Shown here piece by piece: positions 44,001 through 56,699 of a stretch of DNA of 64,000 bases (its first letter is position 1; each line of letters starts with the position of its first letter). The stretch covers positions 17,608,001-17,672,000 of the forward strand of contig OY292280.1 in NCBI GenBank assembly GCA_958496175.1. The letters are read 5' to 3'. Below the pieces are notes generated by a model. It was not told the origin of the DNA, searched no databases, and saw only the letters and a list, made by a program, of their open reading frames with translations. The stretch comes from Sisyra terminalis. Its lineage: Eukaryota; Arthropoda; Insecta; Neuroptera; Sisyridae. The position numbers and the translations under genes were made by a program.

Positions 44001-47000
44001 AATTTTCCAAAGATATACGTAACAAATGCTTATTATTTTTTGCATAGTGGTTAAGAATGGTTTAGTTTATAATATTCAACTTTAATTTAGAGAGGAAAAC
44101 ATCCCTTATGTCCTTTTTATGCATTAGAAAATTGTCCTTTTTGAAAGTTTGAAACGATATTGCGGGTGTCTTTTGGCACACAGGACAAAATTTTTTTCCT
44201 ATTATATTTCACTTGATAGCCTTAATTCAAAATCCGTTGAGAAAACTAGACCTCATAATGAAAAGTCACCTTCTTTAAGTGACCCAATATCAGTCGAATT
44301 TTTTCGCTTAGACTTTCAACAATTTAATTTCCAGTTTCAATTTTCCAAAGATATACGTAACAAATGCTTTTTATTTTTTGCATAGTGGATAAGAATGGTT
44401 TAGTTTATAATATTCAACTTTAATTCAGTGAAGGAAAACATCCCTTATGTCTTTTTTAAGCATTAGAAAATTGTCCCTTTTGAAAGTTTGAAACGATATT
44501 GCGGGTGTCTATTGGCACACAGGACAAAATTGATTTCCTATTATATTTCACTTGAGAGCCTAAATTCAGAATCCGTTGAGAAAACTAGACCTCATAATGA
44601 AATGTCACCTTCTTTAAATGACCCAATATCAAACGAATTTTTTCGCATAGACTTTCAACAATTTAATTTCCAGTTTCAATTTTCCAAAGATATACGTAAC
44701 AAATGCTTTTTATTTTTTGCATAGTGGTTAAGAATGGTTTAGTTTATAATATTCAACTTTAATTTACTGAGGAAAACATCCCTTATGTCCTTTTTATGCA
44801 TTAGAAAATTGTCCTTTTTGAAAGTTTGAAACGATATTGCGGGTGTCTTTTGGCACACAGGACAAAATTGTTTTCCTATTATATTTCACTTGATAGCCTT
44901 ATTTCAAAATTCGTTGAGAAAACTAGACCTCATAATGAAAAGTCACCTTCTTTAAATGACCCAATATTAGACGAATTTTTTCGCATAGACTTTCATCAAT
45001 TTAATTTCCAGTTTCAATTTTCCAAAGATGTACGTAACAAATGCTTTTTATTTTTTGCATAGTGGTTAAGAATGGTTTAGTTTATAATATTCAACTTTAA
45101 TTTAGTGAAGGAAAACATCCCTTATGTCTTTTTTATGCATTAGAAAATTGTCCCTTTTGAAAGTTTGAAACGATATTGCGGGTGTCTTTTGGCACACAGG
45201 ACAAAATTGATTTCCTATTATATTTCACTTGATAGCCTTAATTCAGAATCCGTTGAGAAAACTAGACCTCATAATGAAAAGTCACCTTCTTTAAATGACC
45301 CAATATTAGACGAATTTTTTCGCATAGACTTTCAACAATTTAATTTCCATGTTTCAATTTTCCAAAGATATACGTAACAAATGCTTTTTATATTTTGCAT
45401 AGTGGTTAAGAATGGTTTAGTTTAAAATATTCAACTTTAATTTAGTGAGGAAAACATCCCTTATGTCTTTTTTATGCATTAGAAAATTGCCCTTTTTGAA
45501 AGTTTGAAACGATATTGCGGGTGTCTTTTGGCACACAGGACAAAATTTTTTTTCTATTATATTTCACTTGAAAGCCTTAATTCAGAATCCGTTGAGAAAA
45601 CAAGACCTCATAATAAAAAGTCACCTTCTTTAAGTGACCCAATATCAGTCGAATTTTTTCGCATAGACTTTCATCAATTTAATTTCCAGTTTCAATTTTC
45701 CAATGATGTACGTAACAAATGCTTTTTATTTTTTGCATAGTGGTTAAGAATGGTTTAGTTTATAATATTCAACTTTAATTCAGTGAAGGAAAACATCCCT
45801 TATGTCTTTTTTATGCATTAGAAAATTGTCCTTTTTGAAAGTTTGAAACGATATTGCGGGTGTCTTTTGGCACACAGGACAAAATTGATTTCCTATTATA
45901 TTTCACTTGATAGCCCTAATTCTGAATCCGTAGAGAAAACTAGACCTCATAATGAAAAGTCACCTTCTTTAAATGACCCAATATCAAACGAATTTTTTCG
46001 CATAGACTTTCAACAATTTAATTTCCAGTTTCAATTTTCCAAAGATATACGTAACAAATGCTTATTATTTTTTGCATAGTGGTTAAGAATGGTTTAGTTT
46101 ATAATATTCAACTATAATTTAGTGAGGAAAACATCCCTTATGTCCTTTTTATGCAATAGAAAATTGTCCTTTTTGAAAGTTTGAAACGATATTGCGGGTG
46201 TCTTTTGGCACACAGGACAAAATTGTTATCCTATTATATTTCACTTGATTGCCTTAATTCAAAATCCGTTGAGAAAACTAGAACTCATAATGAAAAGTCA
46301 CCTTCTTTAAATGACCCAATATCAAACGAATTTTTTCGCATAGACTTTCAACAATTTAATTTCCAGTTTCAATTTTCCAAAGATATACGTAACAAATGCT
46401 TATTATTTTTTGCATAGTGGTTAAGAATGGTTTAGTTTATAATATTCAACTTTAATTTAGAGAGGAAAACATCCCTTATGTCCTTTTTATGCATTAGAAA
46501 ATTGTCCTTTTTGAAAGTTTGAAACGATATTGCGGGTGTCTTTTGGCACACAGGACAAAATTTTTTTCCTATTATATTTCACTTGATAGCCTTAATTCAA
46601 AATCCGTTGAGAAAACTAGACCTCATAATGAAAAGTCACCTTCTTTAAGTGACCCAATATCAGTCGAATTTTTTCGCTTAGACTTTCAACAATTTAATTT
46701 CCAGTTTCAATTTTCCAAAGATATACGTAACAAATGCTTTTTATTTTTTGCATAGTGGATAAGAATGGTTTAGTTTATAATATTCAACTTTAATTCAGTG
46801 AAGGAAAACATCCCTTATGTCTTTTTTAAGCATTAGAAAATTGTCCCTTTTGAAAGTTTGAAACGATATTGCGGGTGTCTATTGGCACACAGGACAAAAT
46901 TGATTTCCTATTATATTTCACTTGAGAGCCTAAATTCAGAATCCGTTGAGAAAACTAGACCTCATAATGAAATGTCACCTTCTTTAAATGACCCAATATC

Positions 47001-48558
47001 AAACGAATTTTTTCGCATAGACTTTCAACAATTTAATTTCCAGTTTCAATTTTCCAAAGATATACGTAACAAATGCTTTTTATTTTTTGCATAGTGGTTA
47101 AGAATGGTTTAGTTAATAATATTCAACTTTAATTTACTGAGGAAAACATCCCTTATGTCCTTTTTATGCATTAGAAAATTGTCCTTTTTGAAAGTTTGAA
47201 ACGATATTGCGGGTGTCTTTTGGCACACAGGACAAAATTGTTTTCCTATTATATTTCACTTGATAGCCTTATTTCAAAATTCGTTGAGAAAACTAGACCT
47301 CATAATGAAAAGTCACCTTCTTTAAATGACCCAATATTAGACGAATTTTTTCGCATAGACTTTCATCAATTTAATTTCCAGTTTCAATTTTCCAAAGATG
47401 TACGTAACAAATGCTTTTTATTTTTTGCATAGTGGTTAAGAATGGTTTAGTTTATAATATTCAACTTTAATTTAGTGAAGGAAAACATCCCTTATGTCTT
47501 TTTTATGCATTAGAAAATTGTCCCTTTTGAAAGTTTGAAACGATATTGCGGGTGTCTTTTGGCACACAGGACAAAATTGATTTCCTATTATATTTCACTT
47601 GATAGCCTTAATTCAGAATCCGTTGAGAAAACTAGACCTCATAATGAAAAGTCACCTTCTTTAAATGACCCAATATCAGTCGAATTTTTTCGCATAGACT
47701 TTCACCAATTTAATTTCCAGTTTCAATTTTTCAAAGATATACGTAACAAATGCTTTTTATATTTTAAATAGTGGTTAAGAATGGTTTAGTTTATAATATT
47801 CAACTTTAATTTAGTGAGGAAAACATCCCTTATGTCCTTTTTATGCATTTGATTGTCCTTTTTGAAAGTTTGAAACGATATTGCGGGTGTCTTTTGGCAC
47901 ACAGGACAAAATTGATTTCCTATTATATTTCACTTGATAGCCTTAATTCAGAATCCGTTGAGAAAACTAGACCTCATAATGAAAAGTCACCTTCTTTAAA
48001 TGACCCAATATCAGTCGAATTTTTTCGCATAGACTTTCACCAATTTAATTTCCAGTTTCAATTTTCCAAAGATATACGTATCAAATGCTTTTTATTTTTT
48101 GCATAGTGGTTAAGAATGGTTTAGTTTATAATATTCAACTTTAATTTAGTGAGGAAAACATCCCTTATGTCCTTTTTATGCATTAGAAAATTGTCCTTTT
48201 TGAAAGTTTGAAACGATATTGCGGGTGTCTTTTGGCACACAGGACAAATTGTTTTTCCTATTATATTTCACTTGATAGCCTTAATTCAAAATCCGTTGAG
48301 AAAACTAGACCTCATAATGAAAAGTCACCTTCTGTAAGTGACCCAATATCAGTCGAATTTTTTCGCTTAGACTTTCAACAATTTAATTTCCAGTTTCAAT
48401 TTTCCAAAGATATACGTAACAAATGCTTTTTATATTTTGCATAGTGGTTAAGAATGGTTTAGTTTATAATATTCAACTTTAATTTAGTGAGGAAAACATC
48501 CCTTATGTCCTTTTTATGCATTTGATTGTCCTTTTTGAAAGTTTGAAACGATATTGCG
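38043..48558 (+). repeat. Satellite, array 3 right part
   Basis: About 31 monomers. From 39036 to about 41000 a run of six 339-base monomers is almost uniform (GTGAAGG, TGTCTTTTTTATG, TTGTCCCTTTTG; most also TTTTGCAAAGATGTACG), a recently expanded block. From about 42885 a seven-monomer block of 2370 bases is repeated once. Many monomers here have the linked pair TTTCATCAATTT and GATGTACG, which is rare in array 1. The last monomers before U3 carry TGCATTTGATTGTCC, the edge-specific form. Confidence 0.96.
42885..47675 (+). repeat. Seven-monomer higher-order repeat, two near-identical copies
   Basis: Copy 1 is about 42885-45254 and copy 2 about 45255-47675, period 2370. Private marks recur at that exact spacing: the one-base insertion TTTCCATGTTTC at 42974 and 45344, GAATCCGTAGAGAAAAC at 43553 and 45923, GCTTATTATTTTTTGC at 43690 and 46060, TTGTTATCC at 43854 and 46224, TGAAATGTCACC at 44599 and 46969. 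I found a single clear difference (AGTTTATAAT against AGTTAATAAT at 47111), so the duplication is very recent. Confidence 0.9.
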
Positions 48559-49491
48559 GTTGTCCTTTTGCACTCAGGATATAAAAATTTTCACTCCACT
48601 CCTCACGTAAGGACATTGTTTAATAATTTATTTATAAAGTTTACGATTTTCGTGAAAAATTAACGATGGTTAACCCACGGTTTATTTTGGTGAAAAATTT
48701 TCTTTTCTCGAATTTGAAATAGATTGTTATATTATCGTTTAATACATTGTTACGAACCCGAAACTTTATCTGGATCGAAAACCATCCCTTATTTGATCCC
48801 TTGACGTTACAAACACTTGAAGTTTGATGATTTCTTCTGCCACTTTGATTGTCGATTTCATCCCTTAAATGTGGTTTGTTTTCGGAAAAATTTGCACAGC
48901 ATGTACGGATGGACTTATATTTTTATGAAAAATTTCAAATAACCCTTACAAATTACAAATTAAACCATAAAGCAGCCCTAAAATTACCCGAGAAATGTTA
49001 TTAAATGCAACATTTATGCAACCATTTATTTTGTTTTTTACATTGGTGTAAGCAGATTGCCTTCCAAACTATATGATTTTTCACGATATTTCTCATATTA
49101 TTTCCTATGTTATTGTACAAATATAGTACAACAACAACAAAAGAGTTGAATATCTTATTGGAATTTACGAGATAACTTATTTTGTTTTCTTTTTGCGGAA
49201 TTAAATTCTTAAAGTTGATAGTTGGTTTTGATTTACTTTAAAGAAGAGCAGTACATATTTGTTCATACGACAACAATGCATTACCGTTTCTTAGAATTTT
49301 AAATATCGAAAAAAATGGGGAAAAACATCAAAATGTTACTATGTATATTGACACATTTTCCGGAAGTATTATTCAGCAGCTATGGTTTCAATTTGTTTTG
49401 GAAAATTTCAAATATTTCGATCCCGAAAGAAAATTGAATTTTGTGATCTGAGAAATATTTATGTATAAGTTTTTATTTAATGCAAACACGT

Positions 49492-49577
49492 GCACTTGTA
49501 GCCGAGTGGATATGTTGAGAGAATCTAAAGCAACAATCTCCGGGTTCGAACCTCGAAAATGTCATATTTTTTTTTTT
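49492..49577 (+). other. tRNA-derived Pol III unit, U3
   Basis: Box A TAGCCGAGTGG at 49499-49509, box B GGTTCGAACCT at 49543-49553, T11 at 49567-49577. The upstream module start reads TTATTCAGCAGCTATGG here, in place of TTATGGAGCAGCTATGG in the other units. Confidence 0.6.
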
Positions 49578-50521
49578 ATAATTTATTTATATTTTTTTAA
49601 GTCTAGAAATAATGCCATAACGTCACCAAATTGCCGCGGTCATCCCTTAAACGAGCTTGGTTTTCGGAAAAATTTGCCCAGCATGTACGGATGAACTTAA
49701 GTTTTCGATTGGCATGCCTTTATTTCATATTCAATTTCCAACTCAATTTCATCTCTTATGTGTGAAAAATCAAAAGCAGTAAGTAATTATATTTAATTTT
49801 TAAATTTATTGCTTATTTCTAACATTTCTTATGTATTGACAATTCGAATTGTTTAGAATTTTGAATTAAGACAACGCCAAAATGCGATTCGTATTTTGTT
49901 GGAAGCTATGAGTACATCCACCTGACTCACAGGTGGCACTAAAAACTTAAGGTGGTTCAATTGACATACATGTCAAGAGTTCACACGTTCTAGCATAGGT
50001 GGAGATACGATACATGTCAATGCGACAGCTAATTTTTGAAAGTTATTAGTTCATAATTGACTTTAGTTTATCCAAATAAATTTAATATTTAATGTTATGG
50101 TTGTTTGATCAGATGGCCAACGTTACATTTTAACTTCATAAAATCAAAATCGAATAAATAAATGTGAAACAGGTAATATTTATTGTAAAATTGTAGGTAT
50201 GGGCGCAATGTTTATATGAGGTTATATGTACTTTCTGTTACTTTTGTAGTTATTTTCCAACGTTTAACTAACTAATGAACGACAAAAATGAATTTTTAAA
50301 ATATATTCAAAAATAATTCATACAGAGAAGAATCTAATCAAATAATCTGCAAATGTAAGCCACTGGGAGTGCTGCTTAAGTATTGTGAATATCAGAAGAA
50401 TATCTCAATCCACGGGATAAACAGGAAGATAATAAAAGATCAGGTTTTGATCACCGAATTAGGAATAAAAGCAACCTTAACCATGGTTGTAATTGAAAGT
50501 CCTCCTCATGGAGAGCTGATT

Positions 50522-50644
50522 TTTGCAATACAGTTAAGAATGAGTCAGTTTTAAATGGCAGCAATTTTCTACGAAAGAAAACCATCTCTTATATCCTTTT
50601 TATGTACTTGAAAATTGTCCTTTTTGAAACTTTGAAAAAACAGC
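50522..50644 (+). repeat. Diverged satellite fragment inside X (U3)
   Basis: Same fragment as in U1 and U2. It agrees with the U2 copy (CTACGAAAGAAAACC) against U1 (CTGCGAAAGAAAACC). Confidence 0.75.
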
Positions 50645-50816
50645 CCTTATCAGGAAAAGCAATCTTGCAACTTTGTTAATAAATGCTGATGTTTAGCAAC
50701 CATTGTTTCATTATGGAAATTATGTAAATGGGCTGCGCCATATGTTCCCCAGTATTCAAGTTAATGTCCCTAGAAAGTATAGTTTGTTTAAATATTAATG
50801 AAATATATTTTTACAG

Positions 50817-51188
50817 ATCCAAATTACCAAGAAACTAAGGACCAAGACATTGTTTTTGCGCTGAAGAATGTATCATCATTTTGGGAGATAAATGATTGGT
50901 AAGTCGCTGTACTTTTGAGACCTCCAAATATTTTATTATTGATTTTTGATTATTTATTGATCTTTTCGTTCCAGAAGATGCTGACCGATGACAACGGGGA
51001 ATTATTCATTGGAGTTGAGATGTTCATCATTTCCAAATGGACGTTTGAGGAATAAATGTGGATCGTTGGAGGATCATCAAGCAAATTCCTGTGGGATATC
51101 ATTTCCTCAATTGATATCTACCAAGAAGATCACAAATGGATTTACTACAACAATCTGTGCTGTAAATTGTGTTTTAATAATTCAGTGA
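50817..51188 (+). pseudogene. Exon-like segments A and B with 66-codon alternative frame (U3)
   Basis: Segment A 50817-50898, donor GTAAGT; segment B from 50975 after CCAG. The ATG frame 50988-51188 has five cysteines (residues about 12, 24, 35, 57 and 61) and the string STKKITNGF. KITNG resembles the R/K-I-x-x-G activation site of chymotrypsin-fold proteases and a cysteine lies upstream, but no catalytic His, Asp or Ser context follows, so at most this is a relic. The alternative view, that the frame is chance in a conserved repeat, is at least as likely. Confidence 0.2.
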
Positions 51189-51718
51189 ATGTGAAGTGAT
51201 AAAGTGGTTTAAGTGATAAATAGTGAAAATATCTGAAAAATCAAGAAAATTGTATTAACTTTATATTTCTATATGATTATAATAATTGATACTTTTACAT
51301 AAATTATATAAACTATTGTAATAATGGAGAAAATAATATTGTAATTTATTATAAACTGAATTGATATTTAATATTAATAAATTTATTTTAATTGAATATA
51401 TTTTTTCAATTCGTTTTTCCGCACCAATCCTCTTGAATTTTATATTTCAGAGTTAAGATACAAAGAAAAGTTAAGATAATGCAACGAAGAGGTAAGTAAG
51501 GTAAGTTCAATATTATTCGATAGATTATCGAATAATTCGATAAAGCCAATATCGAAAAATATCTCAACTTTTTGAAGAACTTTAACATGGAGCAGCTATG
51601 GTTATAAGGTTTTTGGAAAATTCCAACTCCTTCGATCGAAATATTTTTTCAATTTTCCAAAAATCTCATAAGAATTGTTTATGTATGAATTTTAAGGTCA
51701 TTTACATATATCATCTTA

Positions 51719-51779
51719 TAGCCGAGTCGTCTTGGTCGCCGTTGCTGTTGTTCGGAGTCGAGGTCCCTGGTTCGCATCC
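51719..51779 (+). other. Second tRNA-like head (U3, X)
   Basis: Box A-like TAGCCGAGTCG at 51719-51729 and box B-like GGTTCGCATCC at 51769-51779. The base before box A differs (CTTATAG for CTGATAG). Confidence 0.45.
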
Positions 51780-53877
51780 CGATTGGTCCCGGATTTTTAT
51801 AATTTCTAATAATTAATTTCTATTCCTTACAGCTTATAATATATCTAATTAACATTAATTCCTCATTCCAGACATTGTATCATCGAAATATTCGATCGAA
51901 CAGTTCCAGCCTTTCGGGGTTGGAAATGATCGATCGATCGATGATGCAATATATTTATCATTTTATTTTTGCTCAATGGTTTTGTGACGTCACTCATTTT
52001 CATATATATATGACTTCACACATACGTCACCACCCAATGACGTCATTCCCGAAAAATTCGAAAAATGAATGAATTTTCGGGAAGTAGGATTCGGAGAATG
52101 GCTTAGTTACGTCACGGGAGGCCTAAAAAACATATCCTGAAGTCAATTTTTTCGTTTTTTTTTTTGGGGGGGGACCTCGAATTTTCGAATTTATTGAAAT
52201 GGGATTTCGGGAATGGCTTAGTTACGCTCCGAAAAGCCTAAATATAATTTTTAATTATATAATTTTTCATTTTTTGGCGAAAAATTTTTTGGCCGGTTTT
52301 CTAAAAAATCCCAAAAGTAGGCCTAAATTGGCGTTTTTTTTCACTTTTTCCAACTTTAAAGCCATTTGTAGCGATAACTATCGATCGTAGGATATCGATA
52401 GTAGGCTCATTCGATAGCTCTTGAATTACTCTATCGATGGTTTAAATTTGGTCCCGGAAAAGCATAAGGGAAAAAACTTTTTTTTTCCACTCCTGAGAAA
52501 TTTTATTTCGTCGACCAAATGTACGTCGATTTTTTTCAAAAAAATGTTTGGTTAATTTCTCGATGAAATTCACACCATAGCTATATTACGTTACGATCGA
52601 AACAAAAATCCAATAAAACCAAAAGTTTTCGATATCGTTAATGGTTTTTTCGATATTTAAAATTCACCTATTGTGCTAGCTAATGCTATTTAAATACAAA
52701 TTTGTTTTCATGAAAAAAAGGATCAAGGATCTAAAAAATTTCCAATGTGGTCATACATCTTTTCCGATCGTAACATGGAGCTCTTAAGGTTAAAATTTTG
52801 CCGGAAAATTCCAATAAAATCTTTTGATCAAATGGTCACCAGAACGATTTTCATGGAATTTTCCGAAAAAAATTTAACCATAGGTGCTCCATGTTACGAT
52901 CGGAAAAGATGTGAAACCACATTGGAAAACTTTTAGGTCCTTGATCCTTTTTTTCAAGAAAACAAATTTGTATTTAAATAGCATTAGCTAGCACAATAGG
53001 TGAAATTTAAATATCGAAAAAACCATTAACGATATCGAAAACTTTAGGTTTTATTGGATTTTTGTTTCGATCGTAACGTAATATAGCTATGGTGTGAATT
53101 TCATCGAGAAATTCGACAAACATTTTTTTGAAAAAAATCGACGTACATTTGGTCGACGAAATAAAATTTCTCAGAAGAGAAAAAAAAAAGTTTTTCCCCT
53201 TAAGCTTTTCCGGGACCACATTTATACCATCGATAGAGTATTTCAAGCGCTATCGAATGAGCCTACTATCGTTAACCTACGATCGATAGTTATCGCTACA
53301 AATGGCTTTGAAGTTGGAAAAAGTGAAAAAAAACGCCAATTTAGGCCTACTTTTGGGATTTTTGAGAAAACCGGCCCAAAAATTTTTCGCCAAAAAATGA
53401 AAAATTATATAATTAAAAATGATATTTAGGCTTCTCGGAGCGTAACTAAGCCATTCCTGAAATCCCATTTTACTAAATTCGAAAATTCGAGGTCCCCCCC
53501 CAAAAAAAAAACCGAAAAAATTGACTTCAGGATATGTTTTTTGGCCTCCCATGACGTAACTAAGCCATTCCCAGAGTCCTACATCCCGAAAATCGAAAAT
53601 TCGGTAATTTTTCGGGAATGACGTCATTGGGTGGCGACGTATGTGTGACGTTATATATATGAAAAGAGTGACGTCACAAAACCATTGAGCAAAAATAAAA
53701 TGAAAAATATATAGCATCATCGATCGATCATTTCGAACCCCGAAAGGTTGGAACTGTTCGATCGAATATTTCGATGATACAATGTCTGGAATGAGGAATT
53801 AATGTTAATTAGATATATTATAAGCTGTAAGGAATAGAAATCAATTATTAGAAATTATAAAAATCCGGGACCAATCG

Positions 53878-53938
53878 GGATGCGAACCAGGGACCTCGAC
53901 TCCGAACAACAGCAACGGCGACCAAGACGACTCGGCTA
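53878..53938 (-). other. Second tRNA-like head (U3, X', minus strand)
   Basis: Reverse complement of the 51719-51779 head. The boxes are unchanged. Confidence 0.45.
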
Positions 53939-55150
53939 TCAGATGATATATTTAAATGACCTTAAAACTCATATATAAACAATTCTTATGAGATTTGTGG
54001 AAAATTGAAAAAAAATTTCGATCGAAGGAGTTGGAATTTTCCAAAAACCTTTTAACCATAGCTGCTCCATGTTAAAGTTGGAAAATTTTACTAAAAACAT
54101 TGCAACATTTTAAGGTCCTTGATCCTTTTTTTCGACAAAAACAAATTTGTATTTCAAAAGAGTTTCTTCAGAAAATTAAAATTTATATATAAAATAAAAT
54201 CGATTAGGAAATCAAAAAGTTAAGATATTTTTCGATATTGGCTTAATCGAATTATTCGATAATCTATCGAAAAACATTGATTTTACCTTACTTACCTCTT
54301 CGTTGCATTATCTTAACTTTTCATTGTATCTTAACTCTGAAATATAAAATTCAAGAGGATGGGTGCGGAAAATCGAATTGAAAAAATATATTCAATTAAA
54401 ATAAATTTATTAATGTTAAATATCAATACAGTTTATAATAAATTACAATATTAGTTTTTCCATTATTACAATAGTTTATATAATTTATGTAAAAGTATCA
54501 ATTATTATAATCATATAGAAATATAAAGTTAATACAATTTTCTTGATTTTTCAGATATTTTCACTATTTATCACTTAAACCACTTTATCACTTCACATTC
54601 ACTGAATTATTAAAACACAATTTACAGCACAGATTGTTGTAGTAAATCCATTTGTGATCTTCTTGGTAGATATCAATTGTGGAAATGATATCCCACAGGA
54701 ATTTGCTTGATGATCCTCCAACGATCCACATTTATTCCTCAAACGTCCATTTGGAAATGATGAACATCTCAACTCCAATGAATAATTCCCCGTAGTCATC
54801 GGTCAGCATCTTCTGGAACGAAAAGATCAATAAATAATCAAAAATCAATAATAAAATATTTGGAGGTCTCAAAAGTACAGCGACTTACCAATCATTTATC
54901 TCCCAAAATGATGATACATTCTTCAGCGCAAAAACAATGTCTTGGGCCTCAGATTCTTAGTATGTCTTGGTATGGATCTGTAAAAATATATTTTATTAAT
55001 ATTTAAACAAATTGTAATTTTTTAGGGACATTAACATGTAGACTGGGGAACATATGGCGCAGCCCATTTACATAATTTCCATAATGAAACAATGATTGCT
55101 AAACTTCTGCTTTTATTAACAAAGTTGCAAGATTGCTTTTTCTGATAAGG

Positions 55151-55273
55151 GCTGTTTTTTCAAAGTTTCAAAAAGGACAATTTTCAAGTACATAAAAAGG
55201 ATATAAGAGATGGTTTTCTTTCGCAGAAAATTGCTGCCATTTAAAACTGAATCATTCTTAACTGTATTGCAAA
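55151..55273 (-). repeat. Diverged satellite fragment inside X' (U3)
   Basis: Reverse-orientation counterpart of 50522-50644. It agrees with the U2 inverted copy (TTTCGCAGAAAATTGC) rather than with the U3 forward copy at one site. Confidence 0.75.
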
Positions 55274-56265
55274 AATCAGCTCTCCATGAGGAGGACTTTC
55301 AATTACAACCATGGTTTAAGTCGCTATTATGCCTAATTCGGTGATCAAAACCTGATCTTTTATTATCTTCCTGTTTATCCCGTGGATTGATATATTCTTC
55401 TGATATTCACAATACTTAAGCTGCACTCCCAGTGGCTTACATTTACAGATGATTTGATTAGATTCTTCTCTGAATGAATTATTTTTAAATATATTTTAAA
55501 AATACATTTTTGTCGTTCTTTAGTTAGTTAAACGTTGGAAAATATCTACCAAAGTAAAAGAAAGTACATATAACCTCATATAAACATTGCGCCCATACCT
55601 ACAATTTTACAATAAATATTACCTGTTTCACATTTATTTATTCGATTTTGATTTTATGAAGTTAAAATGTAACATTGGCCATCAGATCAAACAACCATAA
55701 CATTAAATATTAAATTTATTTGGATAAACTAAAGTCAATTATGAACTAATAACTTTCAAAAATTAGCTGTCGCATTGACATGTATCGTATCTCCACCTAT
55801 GCTTGAACGTGTGAACTCTTGACATGTATGTCAATTGAACCACCTTAAGTTTTTAGTGCCACCTATGAGTCAGGTGGAAGTACTCGTAGCTTCCAACAAA
55901 AGTCGAATGCATTTTGGCGTTGTCTTAATTTAAAATTCTAAACAATTCGAATTGTCAACAAATTAGATTTGTTAGAAAAAAAAACAATAATTTAAAAACT
56001 GAATTATGAACTTACTGCTTTTGATTTTTCACACATAAGAGATGCAATTGACTACATGGAAACTGGTAAAAATTGAACAAACTTACAATGGAGAAATCCA
56101 AACAGAAAGTTTAAGTCCTCCCATACAAGCTGTGCTAATTATTTCGAAAACAAAGCTCGTTTAAGGGATGAAATCGTCAATCCATGTGGCAGAAAAAATC
56201 ATAAATCCATCCAATCTTCAATCGCCTGTAACACCGTTAAATAAAGGTTTTTTTCGAACCAATAT

Positions 56266-56387
56266 CGCAATATCGATTCAAAGTTTCAAAAAGGACAATT
56301 TTCGAGTGCATAAAAAGGATATAAGGGATGTTTTGTTTCGCCAAAATTGAGTTGAATATTTAAGATTAAATCATCCTTAACCATGAT
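56266..56387 (-). repeat. Ancestral-type satellite fragment, reverse orientation (U3)
   Basis: Single copy of the TTTCAAAAAGGACAATTTTC ... CATCCTTAACCATGAT stretch. Relative to U2 one 338-base repeat has been removed (or U2 has gained one) with precise ends, as unequal exchange between two monomers would do. Confidence 0.85.
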
Positions 56388-56699
56388 TTAATTGGAAAAA
56401 CATATAGGTAAATCATCGATCGATCAATCAATCATTTCCAAATGTCGAAGGCTATCGTTGATCGATTGAACACATGGTGCTAAAATTCGGAAACGAGGGT
56501 TCATGTTATTAAGTGATAATGTGAGCCAACGTAAGTTAAAAGAAATTAAAACCAATTATTATGGTAGCAAAACATATTGGGCTCATTCGCCAATCGAATT
56601 CGAAACCTCCGGTTCCAGCATAGCCGTCCAGTAAATCGTTCCGGAGAGTAGCAGAAATCTGCATATTTTCCGGTGAAAACGGAATAAAACTTACCTACT

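Larger units (their letters stand above)
48559..52833 (+). repeat. U3 segment X (forward arm)
   Basis: Parallel to 23685-28105 but with about 143 bases missing near 51577, where AACTTTTTGAAG joins directly to AACTTTAACATGG. This deletion removes the left border repeat. Contents are the first tRNA-like unit (49492-49577), diverged satellite (50522-50644), exon segments at 50817-50898 and 50975-51055, the second tRNA-like head (51719-51779), and two octamers (51985, 52038). Exon B is the form with the 66-codon alternative frame, unlike U2. Confidence 0.85.
49747..56044. repeat. Large palindrome of about 6.3 kb (U3)
   Basis: Same organisation as U2, with the centre at about 52833: TTTCCAATGT at 52739-52748 pairs with ACATTGGAAA at 52919-52928. 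The forward arm carries the 143-base deletion that the inverted arm lacks, so the arms are again independent sequences. Confidence 0.88.
52834..56044 (-). repeat. U3 segment X' (inverted arm)
   Basis: Reverse copy of X with octamers at 53619 and 53669 (a third decayed to TGACGTTA), the second tRNA-like head on minus (box B 53878-53888, box A 53928-53938), exon B on minus with the 66-codon frame intact (54599-54799) and a diverged satellite fragment (55151-55273). A minus-strand frame of 147 codons (53277-53720) is produced by low-complexity sequence and the 116-bp internal duplication; it is not kept in U2. Confidence 0.83.

Noticed and set aside
53277..53720. 147-codon minus-strand ORF
   Set aside because: Lies in low-complexity palindrome-arm sequence, is split in U2, and its internal EWLSY/EWLSY repeat just mirrors the 116-bp nucleotide duplication.
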